This document shows positions 25,915-34,563 of a stretch of 64,000 nucleotides of DNA, piece after piece. A model generated the notes under the pieces. It did no database searches. It was given only the letters and a program-made list of their open reading frames with translations, and was not told the origin of the DNA. Source of the stretch: Algoriphagus taiwanensis (GTDB lineage Bacteria > Bacteroidota > Bacteroidia > Cytophagales > Cyclobacteriaceae); assembly GCF_036245645.1 (NCBI RefSeq), contig NZ_BTPE01000007.1, positions 1 to 64,000 on the forward strand, written 5' to 3'. Numbering within the stretch: position 1 is the first letter of the stretch; each line of letters opens with the position of its first letter. A program made the translations under genes and the position numbers.

Positions 25915-26745
25915 TTAACTTTTAATCATCAATAGGTTACAGGGCAGATTGCCCAATAAATCTTCCAAATCATGCGGAAATAGTCGGTCGAAAAAATTGA
26001 GTTTTCGATCATCTCCCATGACCAGAAGATCTGCATTTATTTTTTCACAGTATCTGGCAAGCTCTGTGGCCCACCTTCCGCCGGTCACTTTGATGTTTAT
26101 TTTCAATTCACCCAAGTCCAATCCTTTTAAATTCTCCTCCACATAATCAATTTCATCCTGCACAAGTTTTCTCCGGGTGCCAGAAACTTCATCTTCCGAA
26201 TCTTCACTGGCAGTACCCATCACCAGCCCGTACATCTTGATCTCGTTTAGGATATGGACGTTTTTGGCTGCGATTTTTTTAGAAAAATCGATTCCCTGTC
26301 GGATCACTTTTGGCGTGATTTCCAGTTGGGTGCCGTTGATGACCACCTGAGAAAAATCGGTGGTTTCCAGCTTGGGCTCAATCAAAGTGAGTAGGGAACA
26401 ATTGGCCTTTCGTATGATTTTTCTGGCCACGGAACCAAGGTAATAAGTCAAAAGACCTTCTTTTTTCAATGCCCCCAAAATGAGCAAATCTACCTTTTCT
26501 TCGGCACAAGTCTCCAGGATTTGTTTTGCAGGCTTGCCTTCTTTCCAAAGTATCTTGACTCTTCTCAGGGAAGAACAATGCTTGTCAAAAATCTCACTCA
26601 ATCGGGACTCGAGTTCGGGAGTTTTTACCCCAACATGTATTAAAATCAATTCCCCGTCAAAGAGATCCACCAGCCTTTTTGCTTCTGCTATCAAGGCCTC
26701 CATTCTTGGGGAAAAAGCCAAAGCCAATCCTATTTTCTGATACAT
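25915..26745 (-). CDS. Tandem universal stress protein (two UspA domains)
   Basis: 276 aa from the ATG at 26745; the frame opens earlier with a TTG at 26760. There are two UspA-like folds in series. Domain 1 (about 1-140) runs from KIGLALAFSPRMEALI to NCSLLTL and contains DLLILGALKKEG. Domain 2 (about 150-276) ends with DLLVMGDDRKLNFFDRLFPHD and PCNLLMIKS. The classical ATP-binding Gly pattern is imperfect in both domains, so nucleotide binding is uncertain. It is the first gene of a two-gene operon with the antiporter. Confidence 0.88.
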   Translation of the reverse strand: MYQKIGLALAFSPRMEALIAEAKRLVDLFDGELILIHVGVKTPELESRLSEIFDKHCSSLRRVKILWKEGKPAKQILETCAEEKVDLLILGALKKEGLLTYYLGSVARKIIRKANCSLLTLIEPKLETTDFSQVVINGTQLEITPKVIRQGIDFSKKIAAKNVHILNEIKMYGLVMGTASEDSEDEVSGTRRKLVQDEIDYVEENLKGLDLGELKINIKVTGGRWATELARYCEKINADLLVMGDDRKLNFFDRLFPHDLEDLLGNLPCNLLMIKS

Positions 26746-26948
26746 GGTATTCTGCTTCAATCCCTCAAATAAGGAAAATTAAACGAATTGGCAAACCACT
26801 TCTTTCCTTCAGCCATTTATCCCAAACCCAATCCGATAGAGAATCTTTTCCCCCACTTCAAAAAGGACTTCTCGATAAACCGGCATTTTTTAGTAAACTT
26901 CCCTACTCATTCTTAACCCGATTTCAGAATCAACCCAATCTTATTTCT

Positions 26949-28535
26949 ATGAGAAAATTCTTACTCACCGGGCTGATATTTGGGGCATTACTTGGGGGCC
27001 ATGCTTTTGCCCAAGGTGACTACCCCACACTCAGTCAGGTCAATCAAAGACTCCAAAAACTCGGAGGTAATCCTTCCGTGGAGCTCAAAACCCTTACCCA
27101 AACCCTTGGAGGCAAGGACATCCAAGTCCTCAAAATCGGCAAAGGAAATCTGGATCAGAAGCCGGCCATCGCAGTAGTCGGTGGAGTGGAAGGCTTCCAT
27201 GTACTCAGTGTAGAATTGGCCCTGCAGTTTGCCGAAAAGCTGATCGCTGAGCATTCAGACGCTTTGGAGACCACCACATTTTACGTCTTCCCCAATATGT
27301 CGCCAGATGCCTATGAGCAATACCATGCGGCGCTGAAATATGAGCGGAGAGGAAATGCCAACTCTGCAGACCATGACCGAGATGGCACACCCAATGACAA
27401 CGGCTATTCAGATCTCAACGGAGACGGAATGATCACCTGGATGCGTGTAGAAGATCCGATGGGAGATTGGACCGTGTCCAAGGAGGATGAACGAGTACTC
27501 GTCAAAGCTGACCGATCCAAAGGAGAAGCAGGAAAATACCGGGTCTTTAAAGAATCGAAAGACGAGGACAAAGACGGAAAATTTGCCGAAGATCTGAAAG
27601 AAGGCATCGCTTTTAATAAAAATCTCACTTACAAATTCCCGGTTTTTGAACCGCTGGCTGGAGATATTGCCGCTTCGGAAAAGGAAACACGAGCGCTCTT
27701 GGACTACCTATTTGAGCAGTGGAATATTTTCGCATTTGTGACTTTCTCTCCGGCAAATAATCTGAGCGCGCCGATGAAATACAATGCGGGAGATGCCAGA
27801 AAGCGGGTGGTGACTTCAATTTTGGAAAAAGATCAGGCCATCAATGCCATGGTGTCTGACATTTACACCAAGACCGTCAGCCAAAAAGCATTTCAGCAAA
27901 GCAATCAGGGCACGGATGGAGACTTCTTCCAGTGGGCCTATTTCCATTTTGCCCGACTGAGCTTTTCCACTCCCGGATATTGGACTCCTGAATTCAAGGG
28001 AAAAACCAATGCGGAAGCCAACTACCTGGCTTGGGCTGATTCCTTGGGTTGGGATTCTTTTGTCCCTTGGACGGAAGTAAAGCATCCGGATTTCCCTAAC
28101 CAAAAAGTAGAAGTGGGCGGAATCAAGCCTTTCGTGATGGTAAATCCTCCCTATGAAAAAGTGGGAGAAATAGCCCAAGAGCATACAGACTTTATCCTAA
28201 AACTAGCTGCCATGCAGCCCAAATTGGAGCTTCACAACCTGAAGACCGAGGCCCTAGGCAATGGTTTGACAAGAATTACAGTCGATCTCTTCAACAACGC
28301 AGCCCTTCCCACCCATTCTGAGATGGGTGCAAGGTCCAGGTGGTTGAGAAAAATCCGGATAGATATCGATGCATCTGGTGACAAACTGATCTCAGGTGAC
28401 AAAATCAAGTTATTGGACTCCATGGGTGCTTATGAAAAAGTGACCCTATCCTGGATAGTGAGAGGAAGCGGCAATGTAAATATCAAAGCAGGTGCTGCCC
28501 ATACTGGATTTGTAACCCAAACTGTCAAACTCTAA
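26949..28535 (+). CDS. M14-like protein with degenerate active site (probable pseudo-carboxypeptidase)
   Basis: 528 aa from the ATG at 26949, which starts a clean signal peptide (RKFLLTGLIFGALLGGHAFAQ); the open frame extends 90 codons upstream but without a signal. The protein aligns with its downstream neighbour along its length, including the Asp/Gly-rich calcium-binding-like insert (about 140-230, DHDRDGTPNDNGYSDLNGDG). Its active site is gone: where the neighbour has zinc motif HSNE this protein has EGFH (Glu81, His84), the third ligand His is Ser267 (FSPANN), and the catalytic Glu falls at Thr-Pro-Gly 341-343. I infer an exported, non-catalytic partner or binding protein. Confidence 0.82.
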   Translation: MRKFLLTGLIFGALLGGHAFAQGDYPTLSQVNQRLQKLGGNPSVELKTLTQTLGGKDIQVLKIGKGNLDQKPAIAVVGGVEGFHVLSVELALQFAEKLIAEHSDALETTTFYVFPNMSPDAYEQYHAALKYERRGNANSADHDRDGTPNDNGYSDLNGDGMITWMRVEDPMGDWTVSKEDERVLVKADRSKGEAGKYRVFKESKDEDKDGKFAEDLKEGIAFNKNLTYKFPVFEPLAGDIAASEKETRALLDYLFEQWNIFAFVTFSPANNLSAPMKYNAGDARKRVVTSILEKDQAINAMVSDIYTKTVSQKAFQQSNQGTDGDFFQWAYFHFARLSFSTPGYWTPEFKGKTNAEANYLAWADSLGWDSFVPWTEVKHPDFPNQKVEVGGIKPFVMVNPPYEKVGEIAQEHTDFILKLAAMQPKLELHNLKTEALGNGLTRITVDLFNNAALPTHSEMGARSRWLRKIRIDIDASGDKLISGDKIKLLDSMGAYEKVTLSWIVRGSGNVNIKAGAAHTGFVTQTVKL

Positions 28536-28538
28536 GCC

Positions 28539-30284
28539 ATGAAGATGATGAATACCAAGAAAATACTAGCCACCCTGGCTTTGGGAGCATTGAGTCTGGG
28601 AGCAATGAAGGTAAATGCCCAGCAGGAAAATTTCTTCCGGGCCATCGGAACCCCCCATAAACCCAAAGTAGAAATCGCCTGGAACCGCTATTACAGCGCG
28701 GAAGGCCTTTGGGATTGGATGAAAAAAATCGCTGCTGCACATCCGGGCTTGGCCAAAGTGGAGTCCATAGGCAAATCTGTTGAAGGCCGGGATATCCTGA
28801 CTATTACGATTACGGACTTTTCCACCGGAAAAGACACAGATAAGCCAGCCATGTGGATTGATGGAAATATCCATTCCAATGAAATCCAAGGCGGGGAATT
28901 TTCCCTGTATCTGGCTTGGTATCTGACGGAAATGCACGCCGATAATGAATTTATCAAGCAGCTTCTTCGGGATAAAACCTTCTACATCACTCCGACCATT
29001 AACCCAGACGCCAGAAACAATTTCTTCAAAGAGCCCAATACGGCCAGTTCTCCCCGCTCGGGCATGCTCGTACTGGACAACGATGGCGATGGAGAAGCCG
29101 GAGAAGACCGCATGGACGATCTGGATGGAGATGGCAATATCACGATGATGATCCGCAAATCTCCAACGGGGAGATTTATCAAGGACCCTCTAGATCCAAG
29201 AAAACTGATGCAGGTCGGACCGGATCAAGTGGGAGAATACGAAATGATCGGTCAGGAAGGATTGGACAATGACGGGGACGGTGTGGTGAATGACGATGGC
29301 ATCGGCTATTACGATCCAAACAGAGACTGGGGCTGGAATTGGCAGCCGGATTACATCCAGCGGGGAGCACTCAAATATCCCTTTACCCTACCGGAAAACA
29401 GATCCATCATGGAATTTGTGATGAAGCATCCAAACATCGCAGCTGCTCAAAGCTTCCACAATTCCGGAGGGATGATCCTGCGAGGCCCAGGGGCTGAGGA
29501 GGATGTCAATACCTACAACAGAGAGGATATCAGAATCTATGACGCTATAGGAAATGTGGGCGAAGAGATCATTCCAGGCTACCGATACATTGTTGTCTAC
29601 AAAGATCTCTATTCTGTATTTGGCGGGGAATTGGATTGGTTTTATGGAAATCGGGGGATTTTCACCTACTCCAATGAGTTGATGGTTTCTTATCTCTACT
29701 TCCACAAAAATGCAGGGCGAGGCAATCAGGACGAACAGCTGAAAGTGGATCAATTGCTGACCTTCGGAGACGCTTTTGTAAACTGGAAAGAATATGAGCA
29801 CCCACAGTTTGGCACCGTGGAAATCGGCGGATTCAAAAAGACCTTTGGCAGAGCTCACCCAGGATTCTTGTTGGAGCAGGATGCGCACCGAAACGCCGCC
29901 TTCACCATTTTCCACGGATATCACACCCCCAAGCTTTCTGTAATGGATGTGAAGGAAGAAGATCTGGGCGGAGGACTGAAGGCAATCACAGCTACCATAT
30001 TCAATGAGCGGATGATTCCAACACACGCCAGCCAAGATCTGAAATACAATATCGAGCGACCGGATTACGTGACCCTTACCGGAGCAAAAGTTCTTGCCGG
30101 TTTTGTGGTGGAAGACGAGGACATGAAGAAATTCAAGGAGCAAAAGTCTTCGCCTGAAAAAATCGCGGTGGACAATGTTCCTGGTATGGGTGCAGTAAAA
30201 GTCCGCTGGATTGTTTCTTCTGCTTCCAACTATTCCATCACGGTGGATTCAGCCAAAGGAGGAAAAGCCAGCTGGAAAAAATGA
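28539..30284 (+). CDS. M14-family zinc carboxypeptidase
   Basis: 581 aa with a signal peptide (ILATLALGALSLGAMKVNAQQ), so periplasmic or secreted. The M14 site is intact: ligands His112 and Glu115 in GNIHSNEIQGGE, His307 in SFHNSGG, and the catalytic Glu380 in TYSNEL. Substrate-binding elements PTINPDARNNFF follow the first block. A long insert (about 175-275) carries two Asp-rich, calcium-loop-like repeats (DNDGDGEAGEDRMDDLDGDG and DNDGDGVVNDDG). It starts 3 bp after the degenerate M14 gene and ends before a terminator, so the two are one operon. Confidence 0.93.
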   Translation: MKMMNTKKILATLALGALSLGAMKVNAQQENFFRAIGTPHKPKVEIAWNRYYSAEGLWDWMKKIAAAHPGLAKVESIGKSVEGRDILTITITDFSTGKDTDKPAMWIDGNIHSNEIQGGEFSLYLAWYLTEMHADNEFIKQLLRDKTFYITPTINPDARNNFFKEPNTASSPRSGMLVLDNDGDGEAGEDRMDDLDGDGNITMMIRKSPTGRFIKDPLDPRKLMQVGPDQVGEYEMIGQEGLDNDGDGVVNDDGIGYYDPNRDWGWNWQPDYIQRGALKYPFTLPENRSIMEFVMKHPNIAAAQSFHNSGGMILRGPGAEEDVNTYNREDIRIYDAIGNVGEEIIPGYRYIVVYKDLYSVFGGELDWFYGNRGIFTYSNELMVSYLYFHKNAGRGNQDEQLKVDQLLTFGDAFVNWKEYEHPQFGTVEIGGFKKTFGRAHPGFLLEQDAHRNAAFTIFHGYHTPKLSVMDVKEEDLGGGLKAITATIFNERMIPTHASQDLKYNIERPDYVTLTGAKVLAGFVVEDEDMKKFKEQKSSPEKIAVDNVPGMGAVKVRWIVSSASNYSITVDSAKGGKASWKK

Positions 30285-30308
30285 TTCATTTGATAAAAAA
30301 GTAAATAG

Positions 30309-30344
30309 AAATCCCGTCAGCTGAGTTGACGGGATTTTTTTTGA
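30309..30344 (+). terminator. Terminator after the M14 pair
   Basis: An 11-bp stem (30310-30319 with 30326-30336) with a 6-nt loop and eight T residues. Very clear. Confidence 0.92.
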
Positions 30345-30439
30345 CTTTCTATTTTACCCGAAATATCATTTTTTTGACACGGTTCCATTTGATTACCTTA
30401 CAGTCTGAAAAGGCCCGACCCCTACTCGATCAGGATAAA

Positions 30440-31012
30440 ATGAAACAAGCGCTTACTCTTCTTAGCCTATTTCTGTTTTTTGGCTTTCAGGCCTTTTCGC
30501 AAAACCAGCCCACCGTTCTGATCACTTATTTTTCCCAGTCGGGAAATACGAAGATACTCGCAGAGGCAGTCGCTGAAGGTGCAAAATCTGTAGAAGGGAT
30601 TGAGGTAAAACTCCTGACGATAGAAGAAGTGAATCCAGTGGAATTGCTAGAGGCTGAAGCAATTATTGTTGGCTCTCCTGTTTACAATGGCAATCCGGCT
30701 CCTCCTGTTTTGGAGTTTATCAATTCCTGGCCATTTGAAAACAGGCCTTTGATGGATAAACTCGGGGCGGCGTTCGTCACTGGAGGGGGAATTTCCATTG
30801 GGGAGGAGGGAGTCATGATCGATATTCTTCGGGCCATGTTGATTCACGGAATGATTGTGATGGGAGGTGAAGAGGTAGAAGCAGCTTTCGGTGCATCAGC
30901 CATTACCGGTGAGGGGCCGTTTGAAAATGAAAAAATGGAGGATATTTTTTTGAAAAAGGCCTTTGGACTGGGTAAAAGAGTGGCCGAAAAAGTCATCCAA
31001 ATCTCAAAATGA
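30440..31012 (+). CDS. Exported flavodoxin-family protein
   Basis: 190 aa from the ATG at 30440; earlier in-frame codons overlap the terminator and are discarded. A signal peptide (ALTLLSLFLFFGFQAFSQ) precedes a flavodoxin fold that begins VLITYFSQSGNTK, the FMN-phosphate-binding loop, at about residues 25-37. GSPVYNGNPAPPVLEFIN and GGGISIGEEG are the later flavin-contact loops. Most flavodoxins are cytosolic, so an exported one is uncommon and would need flavin outside the cytosol. It overlaps the lpxR-like gene by four bases (ATGA). Confidence 0.85.
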   Translation: MKQALTLLSLFLFFGFQAFSQNQPTVLITYFSQSGNTKILAEAVAEGAKSVEGIEVKLLTIEEVNPVELLEAEAIIVGSPVYNGNPAPPVLEFINSWPFENRPLMDKLGAAFVTGGGISIGEEGVMIDILRAMLIHGMIVMGGEEVEAAFGASAITGEGPFENEKMEDIFLKKAFGLGKRVAEKVIQISK

Positions 31013-31911
31013 AGCTGCGGGCTTGCTTTGTCATCCTACTTTTCATCACCGGAATCCACGAAGGGATTGCTGTTCAGGATTCGCTTCGCAAATCCCAAGC
31101 TTCCATCAGGCTGGAAAATGACGCATACATTCCTGGTAGGATGGATCGCTATTACAGCAATGGGATTAAGCTGGATTTTCACCACTACCTACGTGCTGGC
31201 AAGAGCTTTTCCTTCACTTTGGGAAAGGAAATGTACACCCCGGATTTGAGAGAAGATAAAATAGGCGCACCAATAGACAGGCCTTTTGTCGGACTGGTAT
31301 TTTTTGAGACAGGAATACAATGGAGGAAGAATAGATGGTTTTATGAAATCAGCGCATTGGGAGGATTGATGGGACCACAGTCAGGTATCGATCGCCTGCA
31401 TATTTGGTATCATGAACTGGCAGGATTTCCAAAGCCAATAGGCTGGGAGGAACAGCTTCCCAATTCAATTTTGGGTAACATTTACGCAGGGGCAAAATTC
31501 AATTTACTTGGGAATTCAATCGCTGATATCACCCTTTCCGGAAGGGCTGCTGTCGGAAATTGGGATCAAAGCCTACAAGTAGGCCCCATTTTTCGTTTGG
31601 GAAAATTACTACCTCTATCGGTATCCCAGCTCAATGGAAGCAGGGTGGGGTCTACAGGAAAAAGCCTCGAACAGTACTTTCAATTGGGATTTTTTGCGAG
31701 GCAAACTTTTTGGAACGGCAGTATAGATGGGGGAAATTTTAGACAAGAATCAGGCTTTCAGGCCTCATCCCAAAGCTGGTCCTGCACCGCGGATTTGGTT
31801 CTCAACTATAAGAATATCGGTTTTTCTTATGGGCTGAGCTTTCAAAGCAGAGATACCCCGAGTGCGGAAAACCACATATATGGCAAAATCATGCTGCACT
31901 GGCTTTTCTGA
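31009..31911 (+). CDS. Lipid A deacylase LpxR-like outer-membrane protein (DUF2219)
   Basis: 300 aa. A signal peptide (ACFVILLFITGIHEGIAVQ) is followed by a beta-barrel-like sequence ending in MLHWLF. The N-terminal block RLENDAY and DRYYSNGIKLDF matches the LpxR active-site region (Asn-Asp pair and hydroxyl residue), and the middle block HIWYHELAGFPKPIGWEEQ contains the expected conserved His. The known family removes the 3'-acyloxyacyl chain from lipid A in the outer membrane. It is co-transcribed with the flavodoxin through an ATGA overlap. Confidence 0.82.
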   Translation: MKLRACFVILLFITGIHEGIAVQDSLRKSQASIRLENDAYIPGRMDRYYSNGIKLDFHHYLRAGKSFSFTLGKEMYTPDLREDKIGAPIDRPFVGLVFFETGIQWRKNRWFYEISALGGLMGPQSGIDRLHIWYHELAGFPKPIGWEEQLPNSILGNIYAGAKFNLLGNSIADITLSGRAAVGNWDQSLQVGPIFRLGKLLPLSVSQLNGSRVGSTGKSLEQYFQLGFFARQTFWNGSIDGGNFRQESGFQASSQSWSCTADLVLNYKNIGFSYGLSFQSRDTPSAENHIYGKIMLHWLF

Positions 31912-31938
31912 AAAATATGCCAATCCAAACAGGACCAA

Positions 31939-31973
31939 AAAAAAATCCCCACTCAAATTATGAGCAGGGATTT
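31939..31973 (-). terminator. Terminator after the exported beta protein gene
   Basis: A stem of about 12 bp (31945-31955 with 31961-31973) followed on the minus strand by a run of T residues. It could also work for the lpxR-like gene on the plus strand, but its T run is on the minus side. Confidence 0.8.
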
Positions 31974-31996
31974 AGATAAATGTTGGTTTAGCTTAA

Positions 31997-32566
31997 TTAC
32001 TTGCTTGCTACGTAGGCAGTAAATCCTGCACCGGTAGACACTTTGAAGCTGATTGCTTCAGGGAATGCAGGCTTGGAGATGGTATATACCTTGTGCAATC
32101 CTTGAGGATTTTCCACTGTTTCGGTATGGATCAGTTTGTCACCGTCAAAAATTTGAACAGTTACGTCTTTGGCATCCAAAGCGGAAACCAAAAGTCTGAA
32201 CTGATTATCACCCAAGACAGTCACTCTGGAATAAACTTCAGGCTTGGTCACCACTTCGGTATTTACAGTAGAAGAACTCAAATTACCGAAGGCATCCGCT
32301 ACCTGAATCTGATATTTTCCTTCAGGAAGCGCGTTCAGATCATATCTTTTTGCAAAAGCTTCAGTTTTTGTGATTCGGTCTCTCAATACAAGCTGATTCT
32401 GCTCATCGAGAATTTTTACCACCATAGGACCTTGAGGTGCTTCTTTTACCGCTACCAGAACTTTGGATGGTTCAGTCTGACGGATTTCTACCGGCTTGTC
32501 TTCGTTGTAAGCAAACGCTCCTGTTACGATCCCCGCAACAAAAAGCATAGTCATGATTTTTTTCAT
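31997..32566 (-). CDS. Exported beta-rich protein of unknown function
   Basis: 189 aa. A signal peptide (KIMTMLFVAGIVTGAFAYN) leads into a mature protein of about 170 residues made of alternating beta strands, probably two immunoglobulin-like sandwiches: one holding GPMVVKILDEQNQLVLRD and EGKYQIQVADAFGN, the other holding FRLLVSALDAKDVTVQIFDG and GFTAYVASK. There are no Cys residues in the mature part and no catalytic motif. It is monocistronic with its own terminator and an unusually long leader. The function is unknown; a structural or adhesive envelope role is possible. Confidence 0.78.
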   Translation of the reverse strand: MKKIMTMLFVAGIVTGAFAYNEDKPVEIRQTEPSKVLVAVKEAPQGPMVVKILDEQNQLVLRDRITKTEAFAKRYDLNALPEGKYQIQVADAFGNLSSSTVNTEVVTKPEVYSRVTVLGDNQFRLLVSALDAKDVTVQIFDGDKLIHTETVENPQGLHKVYTISKPAFPEAISFKVSTGAGFTAYVASK

Positions 32567-32574
32567 TTTACTAG

Positions 32575-32654
32575 TTGGTTTAAATAGGTTTTTAATTTCA
32601 ATTGCTGATCCTTTGACAGAGATCAGGGTACTTGGTTTAATAGGTGTTTGATTT
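32575..32654. repeat. Imperfect direct repeat in the leader of the exported beta protein
   Basis: Two copies of about 23 bp (32575-32598 and 32632-32654) share TTGGTTTAA and TAGGT followed by a T-rich end, with one indel and few changes. They lie inside the predicted transcript leader. The wider gap 32567-33083 is very AT-rich and has no gene. Confidence 0.55.
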
Positions 32655-32736
32655 GATGCGTAACCTCTGGATGGACAATTTCCATCAGGGAGTGATTTTG
32701 GGTTACCGGGCCAATTGGCTAATTCGAATTACATTA

Positions 32737-32766
32737 CAAAGTTACTAAACGGAGCATTAATTGCAA
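32737..32766 (-). promoter_or_regulatory. Promoter for the exported beta protein gene
   Basis: On the minus strand TTG (32764-32766), 19 nt, TAACTTTG (32737-32744), matching the Bacteroidota consensus. It predicts a leader of about 165 nt before the ATG at 32566. Confidence 0.5.
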
Positions 32767-33033
32767 TAGTTTCAATAAATCAACCTTTATTTTTTCAAAT
32801 CATTAATAATAAATGCATTTTATTATAAAAAGTATAAAATATAGCCGCAATCGATAGCGAAACCCCACAAATTCTGTATTTTTCTGTAAAATGAAATTTT
32901 ATTCTGAAATATTGTGATTATAAAAAATCATGTCACTACATGAATTAGAATTATTCTCGATTCGCAATCGATTGTATCGTATGAAAAAAAATTAAAAAAA
33001 TTTTCAAATAACCATTCCTTTTCAGGTTTTGAA

Positions 33034-33056
33034 CAAAAAAAGCCCGAAAACGGGCT
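33034..33056 (-). terminator. Terminator after the sigma/DUF4252 operon
   Basis: A perfect 6-bp GC-rich stem (AGCCCG/CGGGCT) with an A4 loop and seven T residues on the minus strand, 28 bp after the last DUF4252 gene. Confidence 0.85.
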
Positions 33057-33083
33057 GATTTAGATTGGGAATTCGGCTGAATT

Positions 33084-33563
33084 TCAGTGGATTTGCTTTT
33101 GAGCTTTTGCCAGCATTTCCTGAGTAAAACTCCCCTTGAGCTCTACCACTATCAAATCTCCTTCTTTCTCATCCCCTACCAAAATAACCAGGTCGGAGAA
33201 GTTTCTAGATCCTTTTCCATAGATCATCACTCCGCTTTTGCCTTCAGCAGCCTCCATCAGGAGATCGTAATTTTCGCGGACGAGTCCCTTTTGAAGGTCT
33301 TTATATTCGGCCATGGCCTGAGCTCCTTCGGGTAGGGTAAAGAAGTTGAGTCTCTCAACAGATTTGGCCACGGTGGCCATGTCATTTTTATCCAAATCGA
33401 TTTTGAAGCCTTCGGCAAAATTCATGAAGTTCCCTCCCAATTCCATGTGGAAGAAGTCATCGTTGCTTTTGTATTTGTCTTTAAGCGCGGCGATGCTTTT
33501 GCTTTGGGCTTGAACTCCAAACACCAGTGCAAATAAGGATAAAGTGAGAATTAGCTTTTTCAT
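33084..33563 (-). CDS. DUF4252 exported protein, copy 2
   Basis: 159 aa. A signal peptide (KKLILTLSLFALVFGVQAQ) precedes a small alpha/beta domain with NFAEGFKIDLD, VERLNFFTLP and LIVVELKGSFTQEMLAKA, the DUF4252 pattern. It has no lipobox Cys, so it is probably soluble in the periplasm. It is the last gene of the sigma-factor operon, 23 bp after copy 1. The function of DUF4252 is not known; its repeated association with ECF sigma loci in Bacteroidota suggests a role in the same signalling unit. Confidence 0.85.
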   Translation of the reverse strand: MKKLILTLSLFALVFGVQAQSKSIAALKDKYKSNDDFFHMELGGNFMNFAEGFKIDLDKNDMATVAKSVERLNFFTLPEGAQAMAEYKDLQKGLVRENYDLLMEAAEGKSGVMIYGKGSRNFSDLVILVGDEKEGDLIVVELKGSFTQEMLAKAQKQIH

Positions 33564-33586
33564 AAAATAGTATGGTTTAGTTTAAA

Positions 33587-34132
33587 TTATTTACTGCCTT
33601 TCGGGCCCTTCGACCCTTTGTTATACTGCTCCATGCCTAGGATATTGGTCTTTTCGGCCAGCATATTCAGGTCTTCATAGGTAAAACTCCCCAACATGGA
33701 AATCAGGGAAAAACTTTTGGCGTCACCCGAAATCATCGTCAGTTCGCGGATAAGACCGGCTTCCTCCCGAATCATAAATTTCAAGCTGCTGCTTTTGTCC
33801 TGCACATCCATCAGCTCCTCGTACTTATTTTTGGCCAATGTACCCATTGCCTCTGTATAGAGTGCCTTTCCATTGACCTCCTCGGAGGACAGAATCCGTA
33901 TCCCTTTGATTTTCGCAATCAAGGCTCCGAGTTCTTCGGCATCTTTGTCTCCCTCCGCGTTATTTTTCAGGAATCCACCTGCCATCTGCATCATTTTAGG
34001 CGAGATGTACACCCTGGAAAATCGCTCATCTTCCATGTACTTGGAGAAAAAACGCTGAATTGCGTCCTCTTGGGCTATTGATTTAAACCCAAATCCCAGA
34101 ACAAGTACGGCTAGTAGAAATATCTTTTTCAT
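33587..34132 (-). CDS. DUF4252 exported protein, copy 1
   Basis: 181 aa. A signal peptide (KKIFLLAVLVLGFGFKSIAQ) is followed by the DUF4252 fold: FFSKYMEDERFSRVYIS, IKGIRILSSEE, and FSLISMLGSFTYEDLNMLAEK near the end, parallel to GSFTQEMLAKA of the next gene. The C-terminus carries a short low-complexity Gly-Pro-Lys-Ser tail (KGSKGPKGSK). It begins 2 bp after the stop of the membrane protein gene, so the operon is tightly coupled. Confidence 0.85.
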   Translation of the reverse strand: MKKIFLLAVLVLGFGFKSIAQEDAIQRFFSKYMEDERFSRVYISPKMMQMAGGFLKNNAEGDKDAEELGALIAKIKGIRILSSEEVNGKALYTEAMGTLAKNKYEELMDVQDKSSSLKFMIREEAGLIRELTMISGDAKSFSLISMLGSFTYEDLNMLAEKTNILGMEQYNKGSKGPKGSK

Positions 34133-34134
34133 TG

Positions 34135-34563
34135 TTAAGGCGCTGGATTGAATAGTTGATTGGTTGTATTAAGGTATTTTAAATCCTGAAGTGGCTCCAT
34201 TTGCTCTTTTCCTTTGGAGAGGTTGTTCTGGATCAGAGCCAAGGCCTCAGTCACCTGCTCGAAAGCTTCCCGCTGCTCTTGTTTTTGCTCATAATCCCTC
34301 CAAATCCACACTGAACTGATTAACAGGATCAGTGAAGCTGCCCAACCCAGCCATTGCAACCTTGCCATACGAGCTTGGGTTATTTTGGGCATCCTGATCT
34401 GAGTCGGTTCTGTAGACCTGTATTCCTCCAGAATTCCGAACAAGCGCTTTTCCTGATCAAATCCATCAGTTGCCCTAAGAAGTTCCCTCAATTCTCTTTC
34501 CTCTTCGAGTGTAGATTCTGCCTCCCAGTATTTTTGAACGAGTATTTCAATTCTTTCCTTCAT
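34135..34563 (-). CDS. Single-pass membrane protein, probable anti-sigma factor
   Basis: 142 aa. An N-terminal cytosolic helical region (residues 1-75; EILVQKYWEAESTLEEE) precedes one transmembrane segment (about 77-96; WLGWAASLILLISSVWIW), then a Glu/Gln-rich helical periplasmic tail. Its first codon overlaps the sigma factor stop by four bases (ATGA). That position and topology fit an anti-sigma factor that holds the upstream sigma factor at the membrane, but it lacks a clear zinc-binding HxxxCxxC motif, so the role is inferred from context. Confidence 0.72.
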   Translation of the reverse strand: MKERIEILVQKYWEAESTLEEERELRELLRATDGFDQEKRLFGILEEYRSTEPTQIRMPKITQARMARLQWLGWAASLILLISSVWIWRDYEQKQEQREAFEQVTEALALIQNNLSKGKEQMEPLQDLKYLNTTNQLFNPAP

